From JAUWMI01 sp964454265 (lineage in GTDB: Bacteria; Sumerlaeota; Sumerlaeia; MWCT01; JAUWMI01), in contig CAYVXD010000012.1 in assembly GCA_964454265.1 (NCBI GenBank), positions 1-50,623 of the forward strand: DNA of 50,623 bases, given 5' to 3'. Shown in pieces: positions 26,237 through 35,506 of the stretch. Position 1 is the first letter of the stretch; every line of letters begins with the position of its first letter. Below the pieces are notes generated by a model. The model did not search any database. It was not told the DNA's origin and worked only from the letters and a program-made list of their open reading frames with translations. Both the position numbers and the translations under genes were made by a program.

Positions 26237-26405
26237 TCATAACACCATCTTCGTGAAGAAGTACTTTCTTAAGAATGCGTCATTTGAATCTTCAAAGCAA
26301 AGCGCAACTATTATTTCCGGAGCATCCCAAACAAGTTTCGCAGGCGGCACCCTTCCGATCCTGGGTTTCGGACATCCATGATAAGTATGGCCATAACATA
26401 CATGC
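26237..26405 (-). pseudogene. Possible coding remnant downstream of the GT4 gene
   Basis: Directly after the GT4 stop, another minus-strand frame reads CYGHTYHGCPKPRIGRVP and continues KLVWDAPEIIVALCFEDS, then stops at 26237. The composition looks protein-like, but no start codon of its own or ribosome-binding site is visible; the frame only stays open by running into the GT4 gene. It may be the tail of a lost gene. Family unknown. Confidence 0.28.
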
Positions 26406-27590
26406 TCAGTGGGGTATGAGGAGTTCGTTGTAAACCTCGGCCGTGCGGTCAATCATGCGGTCGAATGCGAAATGGGTGAGTACGTGTTCTCGGGTGCGGC
26501 GGGCTTTGGCCTCAAGGAGTTCGGAAGATTCTAGAATTTCCTGAAGGCGCTCGGCGAGATCAGCTGCGTTGCCGCGTTCGAATAAAAAGCCCACTTCGGT
26601 GGTTACTACTTCGGGGATTGCTCCACTCCGCGAAGCCAGCACTGGCGTGCCCTGAAGCATTGCTTCAATCGCCACCAGCCCGAAAGCAGGCTGTGCCAGT
26701 TCGGGATAAACAAAGAGGTCCGCAGCAGCATAGTAGCTCGCCAGCAGGTCGTGCGGCACCGCACCGAGGAATCGCACATTGCTGAGCTGCTGCGCAGCGC
26801 AAAAGGCTTCGAGCTTGCGCTTCTGGCTTCCCGTGCCGCCTATAAGGTAGGTGAAGTTCTTGCTCGAACACTGCGCCAGCGCCTGAAGCACTACCTGTAT
26901 CCCCTTCATCTCTTCAAGACGTCCAATCGTGAGCAGCACGAAGCCGGACAGCCCAAGTTTTTCTCGCGCCTCGTGCTTATCAATCAGCGGGTGCTGGTTT
27001 TCATCTACTCCCAGAGGAACCAGACGAATTTTTCCTTCCAACCTCGGCGATCTCCTGAGCAGCTCCTGGCGTGTGAACTGACTATCAACGATAATTCTGT
27101 GCGCACGCCGCAAGAGATTTTCATAGAGAGGAGAAATGGCGATACGCTGCCTATAGCGCCACACCTTGGCGATCTTCTGGCTGAGCGAGTACAAGGCAAA
27201 CTGCGCAGGAGCAAGCGGGGTCTCAGAAAACAGCGTTCCGTGGATGGTGACGATAAATGCAGGACGTCCGAGCTCTGGTGGTCGGTAGGTCAGGCCAGCG
27301 AACCCCTGGCTGTGGATAATGTCAAACTGCTCGGTTGCATGCAGTCTGCTGATGGCGCGTGACATCTGGCGAAAGAATCCAGGCGTGTACTGTCCCGGCT
27401 GCGTGGAACCGAGGTGGTGAATGATAAGACCCTCTCTTGTTTCACGCTTCTTCCCTTCCGGATGTGCAGAGGTGATAATATGAACCGTGTGGCCTTTGGC
27501 AGTCAGGCCGCGAGCCAGGTCAGCAGTGTGGGATTCAAGACCCCCGGCTTGGTGAACGGGAAGTGAGCGTGTCAGCAGGCAGATCTTCAT
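26406..27590 (-). CDS. Glycosyltransferase family 4
   Basis: 394 residues. It has the classical GT4 plan: MKICLLTRSLPVHQAGGLESHTADLARGL at the start, FDIIHSQGFAGL, IVDSQFTRQELL, LVPLGVDENQHP, FVLLTIGRLEEMKG, VRFLGAVPHDLLASYYAAADLFVYP, and the E-x7-E stretch EAMLQGTPVLASRSGAIPEVV, where the first Glu contacts the donor in the family. This is the best-preserved GT4 in the window. The ATG overlaps the stop of the anti-sigma gene by four bases, so its translation is coupled to a sigma/anti-sigma pair, an unusual arrangement that suggests envelope-stress control. The last ~29 codons are duplicated at 24833. Confidence 0.93.
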   Translation of the reverse strand: MKICLLTRSLPVHQAGGLESHTADLARGLTAKGHTVHIITSAHPEGKKRETREGLIIHHLGSTQPGQYTPGFFRQMSRAISRLHATEQFDIIHSQGFAGLTYRPPELGRPAFIVTIHGTLFSETPLAPAQFALYSLSQKIAKVWRYRQRIAISPLYENLLRRAHRIIVDSQFTRQELLRRSPRLEGKIRLVPLGVDENQHPLIDKHEAREKLGLSGFVLLTIGRLEEMKGIQVVLQALAQCSSKNFTYLIGGTGSQKRKLEAFCAAQQLSNVRFLGAVPHDLLASYYAAADLFVYPELAQPAFGLVAIEAMLQGTPVLASRSGAIPEVVTTEVGFLFERGNAADLAERLQEILESSELLEAKARRTREHVLTHFAFDRMIDRTAEVYNELLIPH

Positions 27591-29347
27591 GGGGTGGATG
27601 CGCTGGAAGGCGATGCGCCCTGGATAATGATAGTGATAGAGATCGAGGACTCGAAGATTATCACCGGCGTTGGAGCGACTTGCACTCCTGGCCGTTTCTC
27701 CACAAGCCCCAGCCCTGGGGCTTCCCGCATTGGTTCCCCCTTCTGGATCAGTTTGCGTGACTCTCCGTAGGAGTCTCGAATCTGCATCTGAGAATAATAG
27801 CGATACCCGGCCTTGGAGGCGTCGGTTTCCTCTTCGCGCGCCCTATCTAACAATTTCGGTGGCACTTCGCGCTTGATCGTGAATCCCTTGAGCTCAAGCT
27901 GATCAACGAATTTTCTATACGCGGAAGCGGGAAGCAGCGACTTGATAGTGATCTCATCCTTGCTCTCTTTCATTGAAAGAACCTTACCCCGATTCTGATG
28001 GAGAATACGCTCTACCGCTTTCGACTGCTTGCTCAGATCCTCTGCGCTTACATAAGAGCCAAAGAGCCTGCGCGCTTCTCCCGGCGCAGCGGAAATGACC
28101 ACACTGGCAGATGACATAGAGGGTTTCTCCAGGACTCCCTTCTGCTCGGCTCGCCCGAGAAATGCCATTTTGAGATCCTGATCTTTGAAGGCATCTACGT
28201 CCGCCACCGGTTTGTCTGCAACAGGAGAACCCAGAGGTTGAGGCAGTTCGCTCTGCATCAAAATGCCATTTTTTGCCACAATTTCTCCACGTGCGATCGC
28301 TGGTCCCGTCGGCAATTCTGGGACTACTTGAGGAGCCTCCGATGATAAGATCGCAGAGTAATCAACGACTTTTGCCTCTGGTTTCGCTTTCATGTCAAAG
28401 TGGAGATCTCCTAATTTTTCTGCCTCTTCAACGGACATGCTTTCCGGCGGTGCATACAGCTGACCGGCGTGATACTCCAGTACGCCAAGCTTCTCTTCAC
28501 CTGTCGGGATAGCTTCCGCTTCAGACAGAGAGATTTGAACTGGCGGTGTTTCCTGCTCTGGGGCTTCGCGAAATTCAAATTCCTCCTTTAGCGTGAGGGC
28601 TTTCTCCCGCAACGGCGCAGGAGATAATCCCGCGCGGCCGCCTACTATCTCTTCCTTTATCACAAGCTGATCGCCAGCTACTTTATCTGGAGTAGCGGTT
28701 GATGGTACAATGACTACCCCTTCAACTTGCGGCGCGACTTGCCGTGCCAGGCTTTCATAAACTTCTTTCTTTAATTCCGTCTTTTCCGGTGGCTCTGTGG
28801 TCGTTATCCCAAATGCAGCCTCTTCCTCCATAGCGTCTTTGGAGATCTCGGCCTCTACTTTTGCGACTGTTTCTCCCAGGGTCGCCGGAACAGAGGACAG
28901 GGGTGCAGCCCGCTCCGTCTCCAGTGCCGTGCCCAGATAGCGCGCCTCTCCCGGCGTGGTCGCCTTTCTATCTCTTAGTGTGACCTGGAGCGAAGGAGAG
29001 TTAAATATTTGCCATCCGATAAACACCACAATAAAGACAGCAGCGATCTCCATAGCAACTCGGAGCCTGCGAGGGGAAAGCAGCGACTGAATTCTACTTC
29101 TCCACGGAATGCTTGCTGCGCGTCCTTGCAAGCGGGCCATAACCTCGGTATGCAATGTCACAGGTGCGGATTTCTTCTCGAGCTGTTTCAATGACGCAAT
29201 GATGCGCTGATGAGCCTCCAGCTCGTGGCGGCAGCGGGCGCACTGCTCAATGTGTCGCTCAATTTCCGCCTGGCGTTCTGGCTCGAGCGTTTTATCCAGG
29301 TAATCGTCGAGCAATTGAAGAAAGGTTTTACACTGTTCCGTTGTCAT
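27587..29347 (-). CDS. Large zinc-finger anti-sigma factor with one transmembrane helix
   Basis: 586 residues. The N-terminal zinc anti-sigma motif is complete: Cys6, then His32-x3-Cys36-x2-Cys39. One transmembrane helix lies at about 98-115. The ~470-residue outer part is rich in Glu, Pro and Ala and low in hydrophobics up to about 400. It is followed by a folded-looking segment, 'LFGSYVSAEDLSKQ', 'VERILHQNRGKVLSM', 'LLPASAYRKFVDQLELKG', reminiscent of DUF4349/DUF2275-type domains of other anti-sigma proteins. The family binds its ECF sigma factor in the cytoplasm and releases it on an envelope signal. It lies 42 bp downstream of the sigma gene. Typical members are 150-300 residues, so this one is unusually long. 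Confidence 0.85.
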   Translation of the reverse strand: MTTEQCKTFLQLLDDYLDKTLEPERQAEIERHIEQCARCRHELEAHQRIIASLKQLEKKSAPVTLHTEVMARLQGRAASIPWRSRIQSLLSPRRLRVAMEIAAVFIVVFIGWQIFNSPSLQVTLRDRKATTPGEARYLGTALETERAAPLSSVPATLGETVAKVEAEISKDAMEEEAAFGITTTEPPEKTELKKEVYESLARQVAPQVEGVVIVPSTATPDKVAGDQLVIKEEIVGGRAGLSPAPLREKALTLKEEFEFREAPEQETPPVQISLSEAEAIPTGEEKLGVLEYHAGQLYAPPESMSVEEAEKLGDLHFDMKAKPEAKVVDYSAILSSEAPQVVPELPTGPAIARGEIVAKNGILMQSELPQPLGSPVADKPVADVDAFKDQDLKMAFLGRAEQKGVLEKPSMSSASVVISAAPGEARRLFGSYVSAEDLSKQSKAVERILHQNRGKVLSMKESKDEITIKSLLPASAYRKFVDQLELKGFTIKREVPPKLLDRAREEETDASKAGYRYYSQMQIRDSYGESRKLIQKGEPMREAPGLGLVEKRPGVQVAPTPVIIFESSISITIIIQGASPSSASTP

Positions 29348-29389
29348 TGTAACTAACCTCTTAACTCAAATTATACGTAGTGTCTTCCG

Positions 29390-30007
29390 CTAATGATCCA
29401 ATACGTCGCCCATTGCTTTGCGAAGCTCCCTGCGTGCGCGAGATATACGCGATTTGACTGTGCCGAGCGTGCAATGTAGCACCTCGGCAATTTCTTCGTA
29501 CGAAAGCCCCTCAACGTAGCGCAGCAGCAGCACCTGGCGATGATCCATACTGAGACGATAGAGTCTTTCCTTGAGAAGTGACAGTTCCTCACGCGCCGCA
29601 GCATGGTCGCGCGGACTCGGATTACAATCAGCCACCTGGTAAGCACGTTCGTCGTCCTCATCGCCAACAGGGGCATCCAGTGATTCATGCTTCTTCACAG
29701 CGCGGCGCTCGCGGTACTTCCAGATGTTTTTTGCGTGGTTCACTACAATCCGATACAGCCAGGTTGAAAATCGAGACTGTCCTTTAAATGTATTGATCTT
29801 ACGAAAGCAGGTAAGAAAGACCTCCTGCGTGAGATCCTGAGCGTCGTCCTCGTTGCCAAGCAGGCGATACGCAAGGTTATATACCATGTCCTGATAGCGC
29901 AGAATAAGATGGTCAAATGCCTGGAGGTTGCCCTCCTGGCACTGGCTAATCAGGCTTTCCTCGCTCGTAGCAGAGGAGTTGACGTCAGGCTGAGCCTTGT
30001 CTGTCAT
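29390..30007 (-). CDS. ECF-type RNA polymerase sigma factor
   Basis: 205 residues from the ATG at 30007. Region 2 (FDHLILRYQDMVYNLAYRLLGNEDDAQDLTQEVFL) binds the core enzyme and the -10 element. Region 4 (LYRLSMDHRQVLLLRYVEGLSYEEIAEVLHCTLGTVKSRISRAR) carries the helix-turn-helix for the -35 element. The frame is open to a GTG at 30133, but the extra 42 residues have no family match; the ribosome-binding site is poor for both, so the start is uncertain. Followed by its anti-sigma gene and a coupled GT4 gene. Confidence 0.93.
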   Translation of the reverse strand: MTDKAQPDVNSSATSEESLISQCQEGNLQAFDHLILRYQDMVYNLAYRLLGNEDDAQDLTQEVFLTCFRKINTFKGQSRFSTWLYRIVVNHAKNIWKYRERRAVKKHESLDAPVGDEDDERAYQVADCNPSPRDHAAAREELSLLKERLYRLSMDHRQVLLLRYVEGLSYEEIAEVLHCTLGTVKSRISRARRELRKAMGDVLDH

Positions 30008-30243
30008 TTTATTAGACAACAGTGGAGGAAATTTGTTTCGTGCCCACGAGCGGCCTGACCACGGGCTTGTCTCCTTGGCCACGCGATATGGCCTGAGAGC
30101 CCAAAATGGCCAGAGCGCATTCCGCTCGGGCACTCATATATTGAATACTACCAGGGGAGTTTATGGCAAATCAAGCTTTTCACTGCGGGATGCGCCTTTT
30201 TCCCGGCTGTGTCGCTGGCAAACGGCGCAGTGAGGCAAGACAT

Positions 30244-30780
30244 CTATGGTTCACGGGAGCTAAGCGACGGCTTCTGACCCGTCTCTGAAGCACTGAGCAC
30301 AGACGAATCCACAATACGCCCTCGCTTGTAGCGAATGTGTGAAAGAATAGTGGCTATGACAAAAAGCCCAATGCCGATGCAAATAAAGGTATCCGCGAGA
30401 TTGAATGTGGGCCAGTGGTAGGTGTTGTACCAATGCGCATCAATGAAATCAATAACGTAGCCCAGGCGGAATCGGTCGAACAAGTTTCCCACGGCACCTC
30501 CAAAGATCAGACTGAGCGAGATGCGAGTGAGCTTCTCGTGCCGCGGTATATTGAAGCTCCAGATGAGAATTGCCACCACGGCAGCCACTGAGACGGCAGT
30601 AAGAATCCAGCCATGGTTAGCGAGGAGCGAAAATGCACCTCCCTTGTTCTGAGCATAGCTTAGCTGAAGGAAGTTAGGGAAAATCTCCTGCGTAAGAGCA
30701 CCGCGCAGATGAGCCTGTACTAGCAGCTTGCTCACTTGGTCAGCAACGAACACCACTCCAGCACACACGAAAAACATCAT
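30244..30780 (-). CDS. lspA: Lipoprotein signal peptidase
   Basis: 178 residues with four predicted membrane helices. LspA signatures are present: VADQVSKLL at the start, NKGGAFSLL, the catalytic-region GGAVGNLFDRFRLGYVIDFID and FNLADTFICIG, which supply the two aspartates. It cleaves the signal peptide of diacylglyceryl-modified prolipoproteins in the inner membrane. The C-terminal ~20 residues are polar and variable. The start overlaps the dksA-like stop by four bases, and ileS is next upstream, the same ileS-lspA neighbourhood known in many bacteria. Confidence 0.96.
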   Translation of the reverse strand: MMFFVCAGVVFVADQVSKLLVQAHLRGALTQEIFPNFLQLSYAQNKGGAFSLLANHGWILTAVSVAAVVAILIWSFNIPRHEKLTRISLSLIFGGAVGNLFDRFRLGYVIDFIDAHWYNTYHWPTFNLADTFICIGIGLFVIATILSHIRYKRGRIVDSSVLSASETGQKPSLSSREP

Positions 30781-31766
30781 AATTGCTCGGCCTCATAGTC
30801 GCGCCGACAGGGAACACAAAAGCGGGCAAATGGCTTGGCAAGCAGGCGGTTGATGCTGATTGCCTTGCCACAGGATTCGCAAATGCCATAATCACCTCGT
30901 TCAACGCGCTGAAGCGCTTCCTCAACCTGAGTCAGGCGTTCTTGCTGTATGCGGCGAAGATCTAGGGCGGTTTCTATCGTCTGGTTATCGGTGGCATATT
31001 CAGCGAGGTGAATCGAGTACCCCGGAATCTCGTGGTTGCCGCCGGCTTCACCATCGGTATGAGTAATTTCATCCAGAGCTTTAAGCTCCTGGATCAGGCG
31101 ATCGCGCTCTTCGAGCAACTCGTTGCGGAGTTTTTCGAGCTCGCTCTTGCGGATATGACTAACGTGTTTGGCCGTAGCACGCTTAGTTGCTGTCCTTCCG
31201 GCTGCCTGTGGTTCATGTCCAGATTCCTGCGCCACGGCCCCTTTTGGTTTACGCGCTGGCGCGACTGCCTGCTTCTTCTTGCGCATTGCAATGAGTTTAG
31301 CAAGATCCTTTGCCCGTTTTTTCTTGCGCTCCTCAGTGGACAGCAGCGTGCGAGTCTTCGCTCGCTTGGGTTTCGCCACGCGGGCCTTGGGCTTAGCTGC
31401 AGGTTTCACACGCTTTGCGCGCTTTGGCACTTTTTTTGCCCTTGCTTTTGGTGGCTTCTTCCTTGCCTTTGGTGCCTTCTTCTTGGCCTTCGCCTTTTTC
31501 ACCGCAGGACGCCTGGCCTTCTTCGCCTTTTTAGAAGGAGCACGTTTTCTGGCACTCCTCGCCTTGGACGGCCGTGGTTTTTTGCGAGCTCTAGCCGGTC
31601 GCTTGGGTCGAGCTTTCTTGACCTTGCGTGATTTCGCTTTCCCAGCAGATCGTTTCTTGGTCGTTCTCGTTTTCGCAGATCGCTTTTTTGCTGATGACTT
31701 TCTGGCTTTGGTTTTTGACCGCTTGCTTCCTAACCGACGCTTTTTGACCGATTTTCTTTTTTTCAT
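30777..31766 (-). CDS. DksA/TraR zinc-finger protein with a long histone H1-like basic tail
   Basis: 329 residues. The first ~200 are extremely rich in Lys, Arg, Ala and Pro (for example KKAKAKKKAPKARKKPPK), like histone H1 or Hc1 tails. Residues ~205-329 are a DksA-type unit: a coiled coil (SELEKLRNELLEERDRLIQEL), the GNHEIPGYSIHLAEYATDNQTIE region with acidic residues, and the zinc finger C-x2-C (CESCGKAISINRLL) with C-x2-C (CVPCRRD). DksA relatives act in the RNA polymerase secondary channel. The tail would give non-specific DNA binding. It overlaps ileS and lspA by four bases on each side, so it is translated with them. Confidence 0.92.
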   Translation of the reverse strand: MKKRKSVKKRRLGSKRSKTKARKSSAKKRSAKTRTTKKRSAGKAKSRKVKKARPKRPARARKKPRPSKARSARKRAPSKKAKKARRPAVKKAKAKKKAPKARKKPPKARAKKVPKRAKRVKPAAKPKARVAKPKRAKTRTLLSTEERKKKRAKDLAKLIAMRKKKQAVAPARKPKGAVAQESGHEPQAAGRTATKRATAKHVSHIRKSELEKLRNELLEERDRLIQELKALDEITHTDGEAGGNHEIPGYSIHLAEYATDNQTIETALDLRRIQQERLTQVEEALQRVERGDYGICESCGKAISINRLLAKPFARFCVPCRRDYEAEQL

Positions 31767-34573
31767 TGCTTGTTCCTCCTTACCACGTCAACGCAGCGTT
31801 GACACAGCGATGGGTGGTCTTTCTGGCTTCCAACATCAATGCCAAACTTCCAGCAGCGCTCGCACTTGGTGCCAGGGGCGGGCTTGATGGTGACCAGCAC
31901 GGGGAGCTGGCCTTCAGCTACCTCCTTGGTATCAGATACGGCTGCTTTGGCCACAGCACAGCTGGAGACAATAAACAGGGTTGGCAATTGCGAAATGTAG
32001 CGGAAGAGCAAGTCGTAGAGTTTCTCATTCGGCGTCTCGATGAACACCTCGGCATCAAGACTGTGACCGATCACCCTATCCCGCCGGGCTGTTTCCAAGG
32101 CTCTGCAGACTTCACTGCGAGCGCTAAGCAATGTTTCCCAACGCTGGGCTAACGGCTTATTCTTCCACTCCGCAGGGGTGGCGGAAAACTCGGCAAGATG
32201 TACACTGGGTTCCGCCTCGTTCAGGAAGCCCCACGCTTCATCGGTAGTAAAGGGGATTATTGGGGCAAGGAGGCGCAGCAGCACGTTGAGAATGTGATGG
32301 AGAGTTGTTTGTGCAGCACGACGCGTGGCGTCGTTTTTCCCTGACGTATAAAGCCGATCTTTCAAGACATCAAGGTAGAACGCACTCATCTGAACTACGC
32401 AGAAGGTGTACGTCAGGTGATACACCTTGTGAAATTCAAAGGTCTGATAAGCGCGGTATATCTTTTCCGTCAGGATGGCCAGCTGGTGAAGCGCCCATTG
32501 ATCCAGCTCCTCGAGCTGCGTGTAGGAAACCGTATGTAATTTGGGATCGAAGTCATTGAGGTTACCCAAGACGAATTTAAACGTGTTACGTATGCGGCGA
32601 TACGCGTCAGCAATGCGCTCGAGTATTTCGTGCGACACCTTCATGTCATTGCGGTAGTCCTCAGAGGCAACCCAGAGCCGAAGCACGTCGGCGCCCAGCT
32701 CGTCAACAATATCCAGAGGCGAGACGACGTTACCTTTGGACTTGCTCATGGCTTCGCCTTTTTCGTCGAGCGTAAACCCATGGGTAAGCACAGCGCCGTA
32801 AGGTGCGCGATCACGAGCCCCGATCGAGACCAGAAGTGAAGATTGAAACCACCCGCGGTGCTGGTCACTTCCCTCAAGATAGAGGTCTGCAGGGCAATTG
32901 AGATCATCACGCGCCTCAAGCACAGCGATGTGGCTCGCTCCCGAATCGAACCATACATCTAAAATATCGTCCTCTTTCGTAAATTCTTTACCCTCACAGT
33001 GTGGACATCGGAAGTCGTCGGGAACAAACCGCTCCACCGGCTCGCGGTACCAGACGTCTGTTCCCTGCTCCCTGACCTGTTCGATAACACGATCAATAAC
33101 TGCAAGCTCCAGAAGTGAAGCATTGCATCCCGAACAGGTAACCGCAGGGATTGGCACCCCCCAGCAACGCTGGCGCGACAGACACCAATCGGGTCGCATC
33201 TCTACCATATTATATATGCGATCACGTCCCCAGCGGGGAATCCACTGGACCTCGTCAATCGCCTTGATCGCTTGCTGGCGTACTTGATTCTGGTCAAGTG
33301 ACATGAACAGCTGTTCCGTTGCGCGGAAGACTATCGGATTATGGCAGCGCCAACAATGCGGGTACGAGTGAACCAGGACACCGTTCTTTACCAGCAGCTT
33401 CTTCTCCTTCAAATAATTGATGATCGGCACGTTGGTGTCCCAGACGAGCATGCCTTCCATGAGAGGAAAGTCGCTGGTAAAACAGCCCTCATCGTCCACT
33501 GGAACAAATACCGGAAGATCGTACTTCTCGCCGACTACATAGTCCTCGTTACCATGGCCCGGGGCCGTATGGACACATCCGGTGCCCTGATCCAGGGTAA
33601 CGTGTTCACCGAGGACGACGAGCGATTGTTTATTGAGCAGAGGATGGGAGCAATGCAGACCTTCGAGCTCTCGCCCCTTGAATTCTCTCACGATCCGGTA
33701 GTCATCCAGATTGCAATCCTTAGCCACGGCATCGACCATGGCCTTCGCTATAATGAACGTCTCTCCATTGTGTGCCAGCGCAACGTAATCATAGTCGGGA
33801 TGCAGACAGACAGCCAGATTCCCCGGCAGGGTCCAGGGAGTGGTTGTCCAGATAAGGATTGACGCGTTTTCGAGCGACTTAACGACCTCCTTCTTTTCCT
33901 GGTCAAGCAGAGGAAACCGAACATAGACGGTATGAGAAGTGCGATCCTCGTATTCCACTTCGGCTTCAGCCAGAGCCGTGCGACAGGAACTACACCAGTG
34001 AACCGGCTTGAGACCTTTATAGATCAGTCCACGTGCGACGAGGGCACGAAAGGCGGTGAGAATGCCCGCCTCGTACCCCGGGCTGAGGGTCAAATAGGGT
34101 GAGTCCCAATCGCCGGTTACCCCGAGGCGCTTAAATTGCTCGCGCTGAATATTTACGTACTTCATCGCATAGTCATGGCAGAGGCGACGGATTTCCAGCG
34201 GGTTGGCACTCGCCGCGGCGAGCGAGAACTCTGCTACCACTTTCAGCTCAATAGGAAGCCCGTGGCAGTCCCATCCTGGCACATAGTTCGCATAATGTCC
34301 CTCCATAGTTTTAAGACGCACGACAAAATCTTTGAGGATTTTGTTAAGCGCAGTGCCAAGGTGAATGTCGCCATTGGCATACGGAGGACCGTCGTGGAGG
34401 GTATAGTTTGGCTTACCAGCCTGGCGTTCAAGGATACGCTGATAGAGATTGAGCTCCTGCCAGCGCTGTAAAACCTGAGGTTCACGCTGACTCAGGTTCG
34501 CTTTCATTGGAAAGTCTGTCACTGGCAGATTCAGCGTGTTTTTATAATTCATTTTTTGCTCTTTGGTTGACAT
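31763..34573 (-). CDS. ileS: Isoleucyl-tRNA synthetase
   Basis: 936 residues, the usual length for bacterial IleRS. The HIGH-type motif is in YANGDIHLGTALNKILKDF, and the KMSKS-type loop reads AMSKSKGN. The editing domain is present (WTTTPWTLPGNLAV). The C-terminus has the zinc-finger cysteines CERCWKFG and CQRC. The enzyme charges tRNA-Ile and edits valine. A second ATG seven codons on (MNYKNTL) is a possible alternative start. It lies 48 bp downstream of punA and overlaps the dksA-like gene by four bases. Confidence 0.98.
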   Translation of the reverse strand: MSTKEQKMNYKNTLNLPVTDFPMKANLSQREPQVLQRWQELNLYQRILERQAGKPNYTLHDGPPYANGDIHLGTALNKILKDFVVRLKTMEGHYANYVPGWDCHGLPIELKVVAEFSLAAASANPLEIRRLCHDYAMKYVNIQREQFKRLGVTGDWDSPYLTLSPGYEAGILTAFRALVARGLIYKGLKPVHWCSSCRTALAEAEVEYEDRTSHTVYVRFPLLDQEKKEVVKSLENASILIWTTTPWTLPGNLAVCLHPDYDYVALAHNGETFIIAKAMVDAVAKDCNLDDYRIVREFKGRELEGLHCSHPLLNKQSLVVLGEHVTLDQGTGCVHTAPGHGNEDYVVGEKYDLPVFVPVDDEGCFTSDFPLMEGMLVWDTNVPIINYLKEKKLLVKNGVLVHSYPHCWRCHNPIVFRATEQLFMSLDQNQVRQQAIKAIDEVQWIPRWGRDRIYNMVEMRPDWCLSRQRCWGVPIPAVTCSGCNASLLELAVIDRVIEQVREQGTDVWYREPVERFVPDDFRCPHCEGKEFTKEDDILDVWFDSGASHIAVLEARDDLNCPADLYLEGSDQHRGWFQSSLLVSIGARDRAPYGAVLTHGFTLDEKGEAMSKSKGNVVSPLDIVDELGADVLRLWVASEDYRNDMKVSHEILERIADAYRRIRNTFKFVLGNLNDFDPKLHTVSYTQLEELDQWALHQLAILTEKIYRAYQTFEFHKVYHLTYTFCVVQMSAFYLDVLKDRLYTSGKNDATRRAAQTTLHHILNVLLRLLAPIIPFTTDEAWGFLNEAEPSVHLAEFSATPAEWKNKPLAQRWETLLSARSEVCRALETARRDRVIGHSLDAEVFIETPNEKLYDLLFRYISQLPTLFIVSSCAVAKAAVSDTKEVAEGQLPVLVTIKPAPGTKCERCWKFGIDVGSQKDHPSLCQRCVDVVRRNKQ

Positions 34574-34620
34574 TTGCGTTGATCGTGCCCGTCTATTAGA
34601 AAGTACAAATCACATAGAGC

Positions 34621-35448
34621 TTAGAGTCGTTCCAGCACACCAGTAACGATCACGTTACGCTGCGGCTCCAGTTCATTCGCGATACGAATAATCTCCTCGA
34701 TATCTGCGGGCTGAAGAGCATCAGGCAGACAGGCATCAGTGACTGTGGAGAGGCCAAGCACTTTCAGGCCCGCGTGGTTGGCTACGATGACTTCGGGAAT
34801 CGTGGACATAGAGACGAGATCTGCACCTATACGTTGAAAAAAACGGTATTCAGCCGCAGTCTCAAGATTTGGGCCCGTTACGGCAACCACCACTCCCTTG
34901 TAGATACGAACCTTGTTCTCCAGAGCAATTTCCTCAGCCAGATTAATCAGCTCGCGACTATACGGTTCCGACATATCGGGAAACCGCGGACCCAGCGTCT
35001 CGTCATTCGCGCCAATCAGAGGGTTATCCCCCATCAGGTTAATATGGTCTGTGATGAGGGCCAGAGAGGCGGATGGAATGAGCGGATTCACACTACCCGT
35101 AGCGTTCATAATAATCAGCACGTCTATGCCGAGAGCCTTCATGACCCTCACGGGAAAAGTTACCTGTTTAAGTGTATAGCCTTCATAGCGATGAAAACGT
35201 CCCTGCATGACAACAATATTCTTACCTTTGAGACTGCCCAGCACAAGGTTGCCAGCGTGGGTTTCAACCGTGGAAACGGGAAAATGGGGTATCTCTTTGT
35301 ATGAGATTCTGGTGGCGTTCTCCACGCTGTCAGCCAGAGCACCCATACCAGTGCCCAGGATAATCCCCACAGTAGGCACACACATGGTTTTGGAGTGAAT
35401 AAAATCCGTAGCTGCTTGAATCTGCTTTTTCAGCTCCTTCACTGCCAA
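34621..35448 (-). CDS. punA: Purine nucleoside phosphorylase
   Basis: 275 residues, matching trimeric purine nucleoside phosphorylases: VGIILGTGMGAL near the start, FHRYEGYTLKQVTFPVRVMKALG, IIMNATGSVNP, the active-site segment GPNLETAAEYRFFQRIGADLVSMSTIPEVIVANHAG and LSTVTDACL. It splits purine (deoxy)nucleosides with phosphate into base and pentose-1-phosphate. The start is a TTG (35448) or the GTG two codons on; a GGTGA stretch lies just upstream. It precedes ileS in the same group. Confidence 0.95.
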   Translation of the reverse strand: MAVKELKKQIQAATDFIHSKTMCVPTVGIILGTGMGALADSVENATRISYKEIPHFPVSTVETHAGNLVLGSLKGKNIVVMQGRFHRYEGYTLKQVTFPVRVMKALGIDVLIIMNATGSVNPLIPSASLALITDHINLMGDNPLIGANDETLGPRFPDMSEPYSRELINLAEEIALENKVRIYKGVVVAVTGPNLETAAEYRFFQRIGADLVSMSTIPEVIVANHAGLKVLGLSTVTDACLPDALQPADIEEIIRIANELEPQRNVIVTGVLERL

Positions 35449-35506
35449 TCACCCTGTGTTGTGATAAGATAATTTATTCCCGCGTATGTTGGCAGACACG
35501 TTCTTC

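Noticed and set aside
31168..31887. Long plus-strand Phe/Leu/Ala-rich frame opposite the dksA-like gene
   Set aside because: It is the complement of the Lys/Arg/Ala-rich tail; the minus strand encodes a clear DksA unit with chained overlaps.
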